Source: Antedon mediterranea | Taxonomy: Eukaryota; Echinodermata; Crinoidea; Comatulida; Antedonidae | Assembly (NCBI RefSeq): GCF_964355755.1 | Contig: NC_092673.1 | Location: 22,761,001 to 22,825,000 of the forward strand | Direction: 5' to 3' | Length of the DNA stretch: 64,000 nucleotides | In this document: positions 22,110-34,400 of the stretch, in pieces | How the letters are laid out: the number at the start of each line of letters is the position of its first letter | How positions within the stretch are numbered: the stretch's first letter is position 1 | Notes under the pieces: model-generated | What the model was told of the DNA's origin: nothing | The model's input: the letters and a program-made list of their open reading frames with translations, nothing else | Database searches by the model: none | Program-made: the position numbers and the translations under genes

Positions 22110-23824
22110 AAACTTTTATTCACAACATAATATCAGTAGGCCTACAATACAATATCTTGCATGAAACGGATATTTAAAAATACACTATAATGTGTAACGG
22201 TAGAATTATAATTATAATGTAAAAGATTAACAAAATAAAAATTCAATAGTGTTGTGTGTTGATCGCGAATGACTAACAATACCATCTTTCCCACAGCACT
22301 AGTGAACACTCATTTGCATAACAAACGCACGGCATACCAAACTACGATGAGATAAAATTAATTCTCTTCTGAACACGTAACGAAGAGAATTAATTCTATC
22401 TTTTTACATTAAAATAAATTGAGGGCGCTAAACATCAAATTTAAACCATCAAAGAAGTTGGCGAGAGCCAAAAAAAAAAGATGGTAAATGTGCTCTCCCT
22501 GCCTCAGCACTAAGGCCCTGCCACAGCCTTTTGGGGTCGTTTCCACCACATAACCAGATGCATTGATGTTGTCGCCTCATGATGTGTGGTGGAAAGGGGG
22601 ACGTATGATTTGTGAACCCCAAACACAGTGGCTCGCATAGCCTTAACTCTATTCCACCGACCAGCGTGGGAATCGAACCCACGACATACGTGTGTTAACA
22701 CGACGCTCAGACGACTGAGCTAACTGATCATTTTGGTTTTAGCAAGGTTAATAGAATATTTATCACGTAATGATGAATTACGTAATACACGTATAAATAG
22801 ACTATTATCAGCTGTTCAGTCATGTTCCAGTTTGTGGTGCAACGGGTAATGCTCAGTTTTGAGTGCTATCAGTTGGGGTTCGAACCTCGACGGATATTTT
22901 TTTTATGAATATTGTTTTTTTTTGTTTTTTTTTTTATTTTGTATGGCATTCACTTTTCCATTAAATAGACACCATAAAACCCCAAAAATAGCCCATGTGT
23001 TCCTCATTTTTTAGTACTCTTGGGTACGATGGGCTTCTTTTAAAAAACGGGTAAGCTTCTTTTCCGCATGGGATTCTTTTCAAGATTACTTTTGCAAAAT
23101 AAAGGAGGGGCCGGAGCTTCTAGGTTCCCGCCCGGAAAATTGTATCTTTACATGATTTGAATTTCTAATAAAGATTAGCAAAATCAAAATTTAACTTTTA
23201 AATTTAATTTTGTGGCGTGTTCACCGCGAATGACTAACAATGCCATCTTCCCCATTACACCTGCACAAACTCATTTGCATAACAACGCACGGCATACCAA
23301 ACTGTTTTAAACAACTACAAGGTCCCCAGAAATGACACCTATAGTATTTTGAAACATGATATATAAGAGTCTTCACTCCCCACCGTGATTGGGGCTGAGC
23401 AAAGACAATTTAAAAAAAATATTTATTGAAATATGAAATTAAATATTATGTCTCCAGTTAAGCTCACCATGGATGGGGCAGAGATAAGAATGAAAGCTTA
23501 TTCCCCGGAAATTATAAAACGAAATATATAAGTCTTCAGGACCAGCCATACAATGGTGACTATTTCCCAAGTGTGAGACATGCAATGCACGCGGCTGTAA
23601 ATTATGAAATACAAACAGAGCTAGCACACAAAAGCATACTTACTAATTTTAATATTTCTATAATTTAGAAAACAATTACAATTATCACCTTTGATAATCA
23701 TAGGCCTAATGTTAAATTTCAACTATCCAGATGCGAATTTTAGGTTGGGTTTTAAAAAACTTGACTTCACATGCTTCAATTTCGAAGATCTGCTTAAAAT
23801 ATATTTATTTATTTATTCTACCAT
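22110..23824 (+). repeat. Tandem core unit U2 (1715 bp)
   Basis: Nearly identical to U1 over its whole length. Short open frames of about 62 codons that recur in each unit on both strands are by-products of the repetition, not genes. Confidence 0.9.
22470..22729 (-). mobile_element. tRNA-Val-like SINE in U2
   Basis: Same structure as in U0. tRNA-like head at 22659-22729, T-run at 22470-22479 on the minus strand. Confidence 0.8.
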
Positions 23825-24600
23825 AAACTTTTATTCACAACATAATATCAGTAGGCCTACAATACAATATCTTGCATGAAACGGATATTTAAAAATACAC
23901 TATAATGTGTAACGGTAGAATTATAATTATAATGTAAAAGATTAACAAAATAAAAATTCAACAGTGTTGTGTGTTGATCGCGAATGACTAACAATACCAT
24001 CTTTCCCACAGCACATGTGCACACACATTTGCATAACAAACGCACGGCATACCAAACTACGATGAGATAAAATTAATTCTCTTCTAAACACGTAACGAAG
24101 AGAATTAATTCCCTTTTTTGTACATTAGAATAAATTGAGGGCGCTAAACATAAAATTTAAACCATCAAAGAAGTTGAGAGCCAAAAAAAAAGATGGTAAA
24201 TGTGCTCTTCCTGCCTCAGCACTAAGGCCCTGCCACAGCCTTTTGGGGTCGTTTCCACCACATCACCAGATGCATTGATGTTGTCGCCTCATGATGTGTG
24301 GTGGAAAGGGGGACGTATGATCTGTGAACCCCAAACATAGCCTTAACTCTATTCCACCGACCAGCGTGGGAATCGAACCCACGACATACGTGTGTTAACA
24401 CGACGCTCAGACGACTGAGCTAACTGATCATTTTGGTTTTAGCAAGGTTAATACAATATTTATTACGTAATGATCAATTACGTAATACACGTATAAATAG
24501 ACTATTATCAGCTTTTCAGTCGTGTACTTGGTGGCGTAACGGGTAATGCTCAGTTTTGAGTGCTATCGGCTGGGGTTCGAACCTCGACGGATATTTCTTT
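23825..24600 (+). repeat. Tandem core unit U3, partial
   Basis: About 775 bp of the unit, slightly more diverged than U1/U2, ending after GGGTTCGAACCTCGACGGAT and passing into the right-arm subrepeats. Confidence 0.85.
24183..24429 (-). mobile_element. tRNA-Val-like SINE in U3
   Basis: tRNA-like head at 24359-24429 with both Pol III boxes intact. The body has a short deletion near 24339 (the CAGTGGCTCGC segment is missing). Confidence 0.8.
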
Positions 24601-24689
24601 TTAATATTGTTTTTTTTTTAAATAGAGATATGTGACACTGTATTGTCGAACATGTATGATACCATACCGGTAAGTATTCAAATATGCTT

Positions 24690-25500
24690 AATACGAAAAG
24701 ATATTAAAATTCAGTGACTTATTTCTATTTTATATCACCGTGCTCCATTGGCTCCAAGTTGGGTCCACTTAAGCACAGTGTATTAACATACGAAAAGATA
24801 TTAAAATTCCGTGAATTATTTCTATTTTATATCACTGTGCTCGCCTGGTGCCAAATTGGGTACACTTGAGTACATTGTATTAAAATACGAAAAGATATTA
24901 CAATTCAGTGACTTATTTCTATTTTATATCACTGTGCTCCACTGACGCCAAATTGGGTCCACTTGAGCACAGTGTATTAAAATACAAAAAGATATTAACA
25001 TTCAGTGAATTATTTCTATTTTATATCAATGTGCTTCCCTGGTATCAAATTGGGTCCACTTGAGCACAGTGTATTAAAATACGAAAAGATATTAAAATTC
25101 AGTGACTTATTTCTATTTTATATCACTGTGCTCCCCTGGCTCCAAATAGGGTTCAATTGAGCAAAGTGTATTAAAATACGAAAAGATATTAAAATTCAGT
25201 GACTTGTTTCTATTTTATATCACTATGCTCCCCTGGCTCCAAATTGGGTCCACATGAGCACAATGTAATAACATACGAAACGATATTAAAATTAGTGACT
25301 TTATTTCTATTTTATATCACTGTGCTCCACTGGCTCCAAATTGTGTCCACTTGAGCACAGTGTATTAGCATACGAAAAGATATTAACATTCAATGACTTG
25401 TTTCTATTTATATCACTGTGCTCCACTGGCTCCAAATTGGGTCCACTTGAGCACAGTGTATTAACATACGGTGCTAAATTTGGTCCACTGAACCAGTTAC
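24690..25500 (-). repeat. Right-arm ~96-bp subrepeats of the composite element
   Basis: About eight copies of a unit containing ACGAAAAGATATTAAAATTC, TTATTTCTATTTTATATCAC and TTGGGTCCACTTGAGCACAG, with starts spaced 94-98 bp apart. They are the reverse complement of the left-arm units. Confidence 0.9.
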
Positions 25501-25719
25501 CGTAGTACTATTTCTATTTCGGAACTAAATAAAGGCATAAATGGCGCTCCATAGAAGTAGAGAATGCTCGATCGTCGAAATGATGCTCTGAATATACCTC
25601 GCATGTGTGTGTGTGTGTTTTTGTTTACGTTTTGTAACACGTGCTCCAGTAGTAGTATAGCGCCGCTAATCTTTGGTGGCGCTATATCCGAGTCTTTTCC
25701 CGTTGTTAACGTACGTATC

Positions 25720-25925
25720 GGTGGTAGGCCTAGCCTAGCTAGCCTCTAGACCTAGGCCTACTGTACAGGTTTTCAAGTTTAATTACATTTTCTAGTAGCT
25801 AGCTAGGATACCCTATATATATATATATAGTAAGTAGTAGTAGGCCTAGCTAGTAGGCCTAGCCAGGCTAGGTAGGCTAGCCAAATGTCAATGACGGAAT
25901 GTAGGCCTGCCCTTGGGCCTACTAG
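25720..25925. repeat. AGGCCTA/CTAGG-rich block with short (TA)n
   Basis: Palindromic AGGCCTAG and CTAGCTAG motifs around a TATATATATATA run near 25815-25828, between the composite element and foldback element B. Confidence 0.6.
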
Positions 25926-25928
25926 CTA

Positions 25929-27958
25929 GGGATGCTAGTCAAGTCGCCCCATCGCAAAGTCGCCCCATACAAAGTCGCCCCTTACACAGTCGCCCCATCG
26001 CAAAGTCGCCCCAAAACAAAGTCGCCCCGACACAGTCGCCCTATCGCAAAGTCGCCCCATCGCAAAGTCGCCCCAACGCAAAGTCGCCCCATCGCAAAGT
26101 CGCCCCATCACAAAGTCGCCCTATCGCAAAGTCGCCCCAAAACGTTAAAAAATAGTTTACAAGTGCGTAAAATGTTGCAATGATACACAAAATAACACAG
26201 AACGTGTAGGCATAAAAGGGGAAGCCCCGCCATGTAGTCTCAGGTCACACGATCGGCACGCACCCCCATATCAGAGAGGAAGCCCCCGACTAATCACTCG
26301 GTCGCACTCCGCGGTCGCACACTCTAACGTGCTAGCTTACCAGAGGGAAACCCCCGTAATTACTCCGCCGTTGCCGTTGTCGCACTCTACAACGCACCAT
26401 CTGAAGATGGGGAAACCCCGCCAGAGTTTTACGATGATATCATCAGTCGCGTTCGAAATCGGTCGCGATAAAATGATGTTATACGATCTAGATTATTTTT
26501 ACTTTGGTCGATGAATATTTATTATTATTATTAGGCCTATATTAATAATTGATTTTTGTTTTTATTTTACAGGTCAGTAGGTCTATGATGAGAAAGATGT
26601 GTGGCTTAAAAAATGACAATTTGTAAACATAGTTTAAGATATAGTATTATCCAGCATAATGTCATTTAACAGTACATAATTATTTAAATGTGAAATATTT
26701 TATAGGAAACGTAGGCTACGTCTGTGTCTTTTATTTTATATGCAACAAATTACGTAAAACAATTCATTTATAAACATTCAGTTTACTATTATATACATAG
26801 TATTACAGTGAACATTGATTGTAAGACTCCTGGAAAGGCAATCCCATCATTATATCCCATTATAAAATTGCATCATATCACCACTATATGTCGTAAATGA
26901 TAACGTGCGTGTGTGTATTTGTCGTACGTCCGTGTACGTATTATTCCGTGCCTCTTCACTGTCTTGTTTAATTTAAAATTAAATAAACACCTGATATGAG
27001 GATATTTATTAGGCATTATAATTAGAATGTTCTATAACCAAAAGGATTGAAAAAAATTTCTTCAGTAAAATGATCATTGTGCTGTTGAATAAAAGGCGAC
27101 TCGCCATCTGAAACATTCTCTGAATCCAATCGGAGCTGCGCCTTCTGGTATCTGTTTCCTCACAGCTGCTACGTCTTTCTGCTGACCGTCGGGGATTCCC
27201 CTTTTTAAAAAACACGCACACGATACTGTACGATGGTTTTTCCATGGTCAAAATGTCGCGTTTTAATTTTACTAATACTTGCATGTAAAACAATCATATT
27301 CATTTTGAAAAGTCATTATAAAATTAAGACACATAACTTGTCAATAAATGCAAAATGATCAATAAGTAGCCTATAACACTCGTCTTACAACACTGTTATT
27401 GTTTTAACTACTGTAAATCTATACGAAGGCCTACTACACATTTATACATTTATTATAGGCTATTATCCTAAAAAATGAGCTGGTATCGCGTAGGTTGAAG
27501 AAATTGTAATTGTGGCTCTGGTAACTAATTTTAAAATCATATTAAATTAACATTTTCGAAACTATAAATCAGGGATAATCTTTTTAAAACTTTCAAACAA
27601 GGGACTATTTTTTTAATGATTTTTAAAAAGCACATCACTCCATTAAAATCTGTAAAATACAAATTAAAACACATATTATGTATATAATAGGATAAACATT
27701 AATGTATACGACATTCAAAGTAACAACGCAATCGATGTCAAACGCAACCGATATGATTAAAACCGTGGGCGACTTTGCGATTGGGCGACTTTGCGTTGGG
27801 GCGACTTTGCGATGGGGCGAATTTGCGATGGGGCGACTTTGAAATGGGGCGACTGTGCCGGGGCGACTTTGTTTTGGGGCGACTTTGCGATGGGGCGACT
27901 TTGTATTGGGCGACTTTGTATGGGGCGACTTTGCGATGGGGCGACTTGACTGGATCCC
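25929..27958. mobile_element. TU-like foldback element B, 2030 bp
   Basis: Both ends carry inverted arrays of a 16-bp repeat: AAGTCGCCCCATCGCA at 25938-26140 and its reverse complement at 27770-27945. Terminal sequences GGGATGCTAGTCAAGTCG and (reversed) GGGATCCAGTCAAGTCG match. CTAGCTA directly flanks both ends (25922-25928, 27959-27965), a possible 7-8 bp target duplication, though the surrounding DNA is rich in CTAG. The interior has GC-rich imperfect repeats (GGGGAAGCCCCGCCA type, 26218-26420) and otherwise AT-rich sequence. No transposase was recognised. Confidence 0.85.
26218..26430 (+). repeat. GC-rich imperfect repeats inside element B
   Basis: Four imperfect copies of a unit with GGGGAAGCCCC or GAGGAAGCCCCC followed by TCGGTCGCACTC-like sequence, unlike the AT-rich surroundings. 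Confidence 0.55.
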
Positions 27959-28059
27959 CTAGCTAGAGGGCTAACCTGTGCCCTGCCTACTAGGCCCTAT
28001 CTATATACTAGGCTGGCCGGTCCTAGCTTGCTTGGAAGCTGGGCTTTCTAGCCTATACT

Positions 28060-28498
28060 ATGGCTTATATCTACTACCCAGCCAGTCCATATAGTAGTAG
28101 TCCATCTGAGATACTACCCACCCAGTCCATAAATTATAAAAAGGACATAAAAACATGTCATTTTGTAATTAAATTAAATAAAATAATTAATAAATTAAAT
28201 AAACGTGTGATGAATAGAAAAGGCCTAGCTAGGCCTACATACAAACAAATAGAAATTGTTTCGTCTAATAAAAAATTGTAAATTTTGGACCAATATCTTC
28301 TAAAATAGTCGCCGAGTCGAAATTTCCCATCCCATCAGGATTTCTTAGGTGAAGTTTTCATAAATTCTCCCAAATATTATAAAAATCACTGCATCTAATC
28401 TCTTCATTATTGAGCTATGTGGTTTAGATTAAATTACAAATAATAGCAACTTCTTTATTTAACATTAGATGAACATATCTTGCCAAGCCAGTTAAATC
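28060..28498 (+). promoter_or_regulatory. 5' region of the large helical-protein gene
   Basis: About 400 bp between foldback element B and the first coding exon. An acceptor-like TTCTTTATTTAACATTAG ends at 28468, so the leader probably comes from a non-coding exon that I could not place. Confidence 0.3.
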
Positions 28499-31400
28499 AT
28501 GCAGTACACAAAAGAAGTAGCACTTCTGGAGGCTGCCTTCCAACTTGCTGAGAAACAATATTCTGGTGCCAACCTAGCAAATACATGTTTAGGTGACATC
28601 AGTCAGGATAATGAAGACCAACCCTTGGCGCAAGTAGCGGATACTCTCATCACTGGTATATCTGAAATTATTGGAGGCTTAGAATGTCCCCTAAGTGATG
28701 AAGAACAAAAACATACCAGTTTTGTTGTGCATTCTGTATTATTTAACAGCTTTTATAAACAGATTTTATCATTGAAAGGCAATGAACAGAAGAAAGCATC
28801 ATCGAGGAATCAAAACAATGCAACATACTGTATCCTGGATGTGTTCCCTAGAATTGGATCAATGCTTTACTATATTTTGTTGGTCAGGTTCAACTGGGGT
28901 AACCTATTTGGACAGGTAATTTATTTCAGTTAAAAATAACCTGGATTTTATTCCGAAACAAAACCTGGATTTCATTAATAAAAACATGTATCTTTTGCAT
29001 TGACTACAAAAAATTGAGATCCCTGAGAATTTCCAAATGAATAGTGACAAAAAAATTCTGATACTGATGGAGTAAACGGAGTGCTGCATGTGTTGATAGT
29101 GTATGGGGGGGGGGGGGGGGCAATGTTTTTACATTGTATACTTATATACTTAAATTAATCTTAAACACCAAGTCTTCTTTCAACAGTTTCTGTCCTTCCA
29201 GTACTGTACATTTTGTCAAAGCGTTTGTCCGGGATTTTCTAATTCATTATTATGGAAAAAGCAATACCCACATCTTTGTAAAATTTGATTTATTTTGTTT
29301 ATCTTTGTAGATGGTGAGTGTACTTCGCCCAGAGACATCCACTCTTATTCTACATGAGATTCTCAGCCAATGTATTAAGGAACCTCAACCACAAATGGAA
29401 CGGTTTTTAGCAGACATTGTCAGCGGTATTCTACCTGATTCTCTATCTAAGTCACATCCAGATGTTTTATCCAATCAAAGATCTGCTGTGAGTTTTCACC
29501 AGTTGAAATGGAAAAACTTGCTTTTATTCTATAACATGGTTTTCGATCGTTTGAGTAAAGGATATAGTGAGTCTGAAAATTGTAATAGTATTTGTAAACT
29601 AACCTCATCGTGTCTTTTATGCTTGTTCGATTTTCTGAGCAGTCATCTAAGACGAGAAATCACAATGATTGAAGATGTGAAGTTTCAAATGGAAGATCGG
29701 CTTTATGACATCACAAACACTATGCAAATTTCCACCGACATCCCAATACAGTTTTATCAAAAACTTCAACAGATGTTTCTAGATGAATCAGTTAACAAAC
29801 CCATCTTTGATAAACTAAGGAATTCTTCTCATTGCATACTGAATGATAATCTTCAAAGCTTTTTAGATGATTTCTTATGTAGTTTTAATAGATGCATAGC
29901 TGCGTGCAAACTTGTTGACACTTTGCAAAAATCAAATATTGAAAACCAGGAAAAGGGAAAACTTGGAAAGACGTGCTACTACTTATGGAAATGTTTGAAA
30001 CCGTTTATTGGAGCACAGGAAAGTAATCTAACAAGTCTTTATTTGCTTGAGAATGAGTTTGATAAATTTTGCCAAACGGAAAAGACAGGTGAAGCTGCAG
30101 ATGAAAAGTTGGAACCAATACAGACGATCGAAGATGATTTAAAAGAAGCAATTTGGAGGGTGGATAACAGACTAATTGGTTATCAAGGTAAAGCAAAGTA
30201 GAACCCATATTATAGGGATACCAACAACGTATCCCTATAATAGGGGTGTCACCTGAATTTAAAACATATATTTCCTCCTGTTCGTTTTATAATTGAAAGT
30301 GTCCCTCAATGTGGGTGTCACCTGAATTTAAAACATATATTTCCTCCTGTTCGTTTTATAATTGAAAGTGTCCCTTAATGTGGGTGTCACCTGAATTTAA
30401 AACATATATTTCCTCCTGTTCGTTTTATAATTGAAAGTGTCCCTCAATGTGGGTGTCACCTGAATTTAAAACATATATTTCCTCCTGTTCGTTTTATAAT
30501 TGAAAGTGTCCCTCAATGTGGGTGTCACCTGAATTTAAAACATATATTTCCTCCTGTTCGTTTTATAATTGAAAGTGTCCCTCAATGTGGGTGTCACCTG
30601 AATTTAAAACATATATTTCCTCCTGTTCGTTTTATAATTGAAAGTGTCCCTCAATGTGGGTGTCCCTGAGTAGGGGTTGTTAAAACATATATATCCTTCT
30701 GTTCATTTTATAATTGAAAGTGTCCCTCAATGTGGGTGTCCCTGAGTAGGGGTTGTTAAAACATATATATCCTTCTGTTCGTAAATTGAAAGTGTCCCTC
30801 AATGTGGGTGTCCCTGAGTAGGGGTTGTTAAAACATATATATCCTTCTGTTCATTTTATAATTGAAAGTGTCCCTCAATGTGGGTGTCCCTGAGTAGGGG
30901 TTGTTAAAACATATATATCCTTCTGTTCGTTTTATAATTGAAAGTGTCCCTCAATGTGGGTGTCCCTGAGTAGGGGTTGTTAAAACATATATATCCTTCT
31001 GTTCATTTTATAATTGAAAGTGTCCCTCAATGTGGGTGTCCCTGAGTAGGGGTTGTTAAAACATATATATCCTTCTGTTCATTTTATAATTGAAAGTGTC
31101 CCTCAATGTGGGTGTCCCTGAGTAGGGGTTGTTAAAACATATATATCCTTCTGTTCGTTTTATAATTGAAAGTGTCCCTCAATGTGGGTGTCCCTGAGTA
31201 GGGGTTGTTAAAACATATATATCCTTCTGTTCATTTTATAATTGAAAGTGTCCCTCAATGTGGGTGTCCCTGAGTAGGGGTTGTTAAAACATATTATATC
31301 CTTCTGTTTGTTTTATAATTGAAAGTGTCCCTCAATGTGGGTGTCCCTGAGTAGGGGTTGTTAAAACATATATATCCTTCTGTTCGTAAATTGAAAGTGT

Positions 31401-34400
31401 CCCTCAATGTGGGTGTCCCTGAGTAGGGGTTGTTAAAACATATATATCCTTCTGTTTGTTTTATAATTGAAAGTGTCCCTCAATGTGGGTGTCCCTGAGT
31501 AGGGGTTGTTAAAACATATATATCCTTCTGTTTGTTTTATAATTGAAAGTGTCCCTCAATGTGGGTGTCCCTGAGTAGGGGTTGTTAAAACATATTATAT
31601 CCTTCTGTTTGTTTTATAATTGAAAGTGTCCCTCAATGTGGGTGTCCCTGAGTAGGGGTTGTTAAAACATATATATCCTTCTGTTCATTTTATAATTGAA
31701 AGTGTCCCTCAATGTGGGTGTCCCTGAGTAGGGGTTGTTAAAACATATTATATCCTTCTGTTTGTTTTATAATTGAAAGTGTCCCTCAATGTGGGTGTCC
31801 CTGAGTAGGGGTTGTTAAAACATATTATATCCTTCTGTTTGTTTTATAATTGAAAGTGTCCCTCAATGTGGGTGTCCCTGAGTAGGGGTTGTTAAAACAT
31901 ATATATCCTTCTGTTTGTTTTATAATTGAAAGTGTCCCTCAATGTGGGTGTCCCTGAGTAGGGGTTGTTAAAACATATATATCCTTCTGTTTGTTTTATA
32001 ATTGAAAGTGTCCCTCAATGTGGGTGTCCCTGAGTAGGGGTTGTTAAAACATATATATCCTTCTGTTTGTTTTATAAATTGAAAGTGTCCCTCAATGTGG
32101 GTGTCCCTGAGTAGGGGTTGTTAAAACATATATATCCTTCTGTTTGTTTTATAATTGAAAGTGTCCCTCAATGTGGGTGTCCCTGAGTAGGGGTTGTTAA
32201 AACATATATATCCTTCTGTTCGTTTTATAATTGAAAGTGTCCCTCAATGTGGGTGTCCCTGAGTAGGGGTTGTTAAAACATATATATCCTTCTGTTCTTT
32301 TTATAATTGAAAGTGTCCCTCAATGTGGGTGTCCCTGAGTAGGGGTTGTTAAAACATATATATCCTTTTTGTTTTACTCTAAAAGTGTCCTCTCAACATA
32401 GGGAGTAGAGGTTGGCCGTATTATTAAAATATATATTTCCTCTTTTTTTTTCTTTTGTCCCCTCAATACTGTATTGGTGCTCTTAAGTAGGGGTGTTAGT
32501 TTTAGTGTAACCGGATATGAATTGTGAAATTTTGTTATAATAAATTATTGAGCTACAATTTGATTTTACATTTCAGAAAATTTGTTTTGGTTATTGAACT
32601 GTTCTGTGAATTCTAATGAGATATGGATATCCTGCCTGGAAAGAAATGTTGTGAATATCTCTAGTTTAAAGTAAGTTATAAGGTAAATAATGTAGGTAAC
32701 ATTAATGCAGTTAGCCATCATCTACATCCTTCCTCCTGAATAATAATATGTCATTCTTATATAGCGCTTCATGCATATAACCTCCATAGTGCTTCACATT
32801 ATTTCCGTTGGATATTTTTTTTATCAAACATGAATGGAAACATACTTCCATAATTCAGCCTTAGCGCGCCTTACCATGTTCCCACCTGTATACTACCTGA
32901 GTGGAGAGAGGCAAACAAATATAAAGAGTCTGGCCTAAGGACACAAGCAATGCGACAAATAAACTCACGGTCAGTAGTCCAACATCCAATATACTGTGCG
33001 ACATGTCCCTTCTGTACGTGAATGACTTTAATATAAATTGTTGATTAATATTCAATTTCAATAATGCTGAAATCCCTATTAAGCCGTAACTGGTGTAGCC
33101 TTGTCACATGTGTGAAACTGTGAAAAGCTCTTGATTGTTATTGTGATTTCATGTAATATAATTGTATACAATGTTTTTTTTCCCTTTTGACAGACTTCTA
33201 AAGTGTCTTGTAGACTGTACAATTCGGCATCAATTAGAATGTGACATCAAGACAAAATATGATCTTGTGAAAAGACTTTTAAAGGTAATGAATTTTGGTA
33301 TCATTTCCAAAGATCTTTGTTTCGACCTGACTTCCCATATCACAAGGAATGCACCAGTAATTAGTTCCTAAGACATATTTTTTTATCCAACTTTATTTCA
33401 AGGGGGTAGCTGTAGTTACAGTAGTACAGCTGACTTATCTAGGTTGTGAACCAGTGATCCTTATATACACCTTGCTTACTTGCCTAAACATAATACAATT
33501 CATTGTTGCATGGTTTAACACAAACAATGTATGGTTACATTTTAAAATAAATTAATCTATTGTTTTTGTACTATAGGTATTACTGAAATCGTACAAACTT
33601 GTCAGCACTGGTATACAAAACAGAGTAAGAGATTACTTCACAGATCAGCAGCATCAGCTTTTAGACTTTTACCTATATGAGGAATATGATTCAGCAGGCC
33701 TACAACAACAAATAGTTGCTGCCTTCAACAAACTTGTGAATTCAAGAAACCATGATAATATACAGGAGGTATATCTAGAATTGGTAACACTTATATCTGT
33801 ATATCACCTGTGATAATATATTTACGGTAGGCTTAAATTATGAACATAAAGGAAACAAAGTAGATCTCTGAGACATTCTCAAATTTACTTTGTTCCCTTT
33901 GGGAATTACACTGCAAACCTATTGGTACGTCAGGGAAACTCAATACGTAAGAAAACAACAACTCCTGCTAATTGTATATAAAGCCTTTTATAAGCTTTGT
34001 GTATTTATTCAATCTGTAAGTAAACAGAAATAACCCATACAAAATGTATTCAGAACAATAATAACAATTTTAACGTACGCCCTCAACTCTAGCGAATCTT
34101 GCAACAAACAAACTATAAACGCCCTCAGCGTCAATCAAACAATTAACTTACATAATTGTCGCTCCATAATACATGCGACGCCGCATGTCTAATCGTCAAC
34201 GCACAACAAAGCGTTAATCACAGAATGAGCCTACTCGCGCTGTAGCTTATGAAGTATGATCGAGGCTAGCCTACTAGCTTGGCTTAATAAAATCACACTT
34301 AAGACTCTACTAACTAACATAATTAGACTCACTTCTTTGGCAGGATATTTAACTTCCCTTATTCATATACATTTACTGCATTTTATAGCTAAAATTACTA

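Larger units (their letters stand above)
15781..25610. mobile_element. Giant inverted-repeat composite element, about 9.8 kb
   Basis: The outer ends are inverted copies: left 15797-15945 (GAGGTATATTCAGAG, then GGAGCGCCATTTATGCC and AGTACTACAGTACGGTAACT) recurs reversed at 25470-25610. Inside each end is an array of ~95-bp subrepeats (TATAAAATAGAAATAAAGTC, CTCAAGTGGACCCAATTTGG), 4 copies on the left and about 8 on the right, in opposite orientation. The core is a tandem array of ~1715-bp units. No transposase frame is seen, so it looks non-autonomous. The exact ends and target duplication are unclear. It is interrupted on the left by a LINE. Confidence 0.75.

Noticed and set aside
25913-26183. 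Overlapping 80- and 83-codon Ser/Pro/Arg frames
   Set aside because: They translate the 16-bp terminal repeats of foldback element B in two frames.
27009-27293. 94-codon minus-strand frame inside foldback element B as a transposase remnant
   Set aside because: No DDE, zinc-finger or MULE motif; composition fits random AT-rich sequence.
30242-32380. CRISPR-like direct repeats
   Set aside because: Units are contiguous 69/76-bp copies without unique spacers, inside a eukaryotic intron. The same holds for the 27-bp array at 58 kb.
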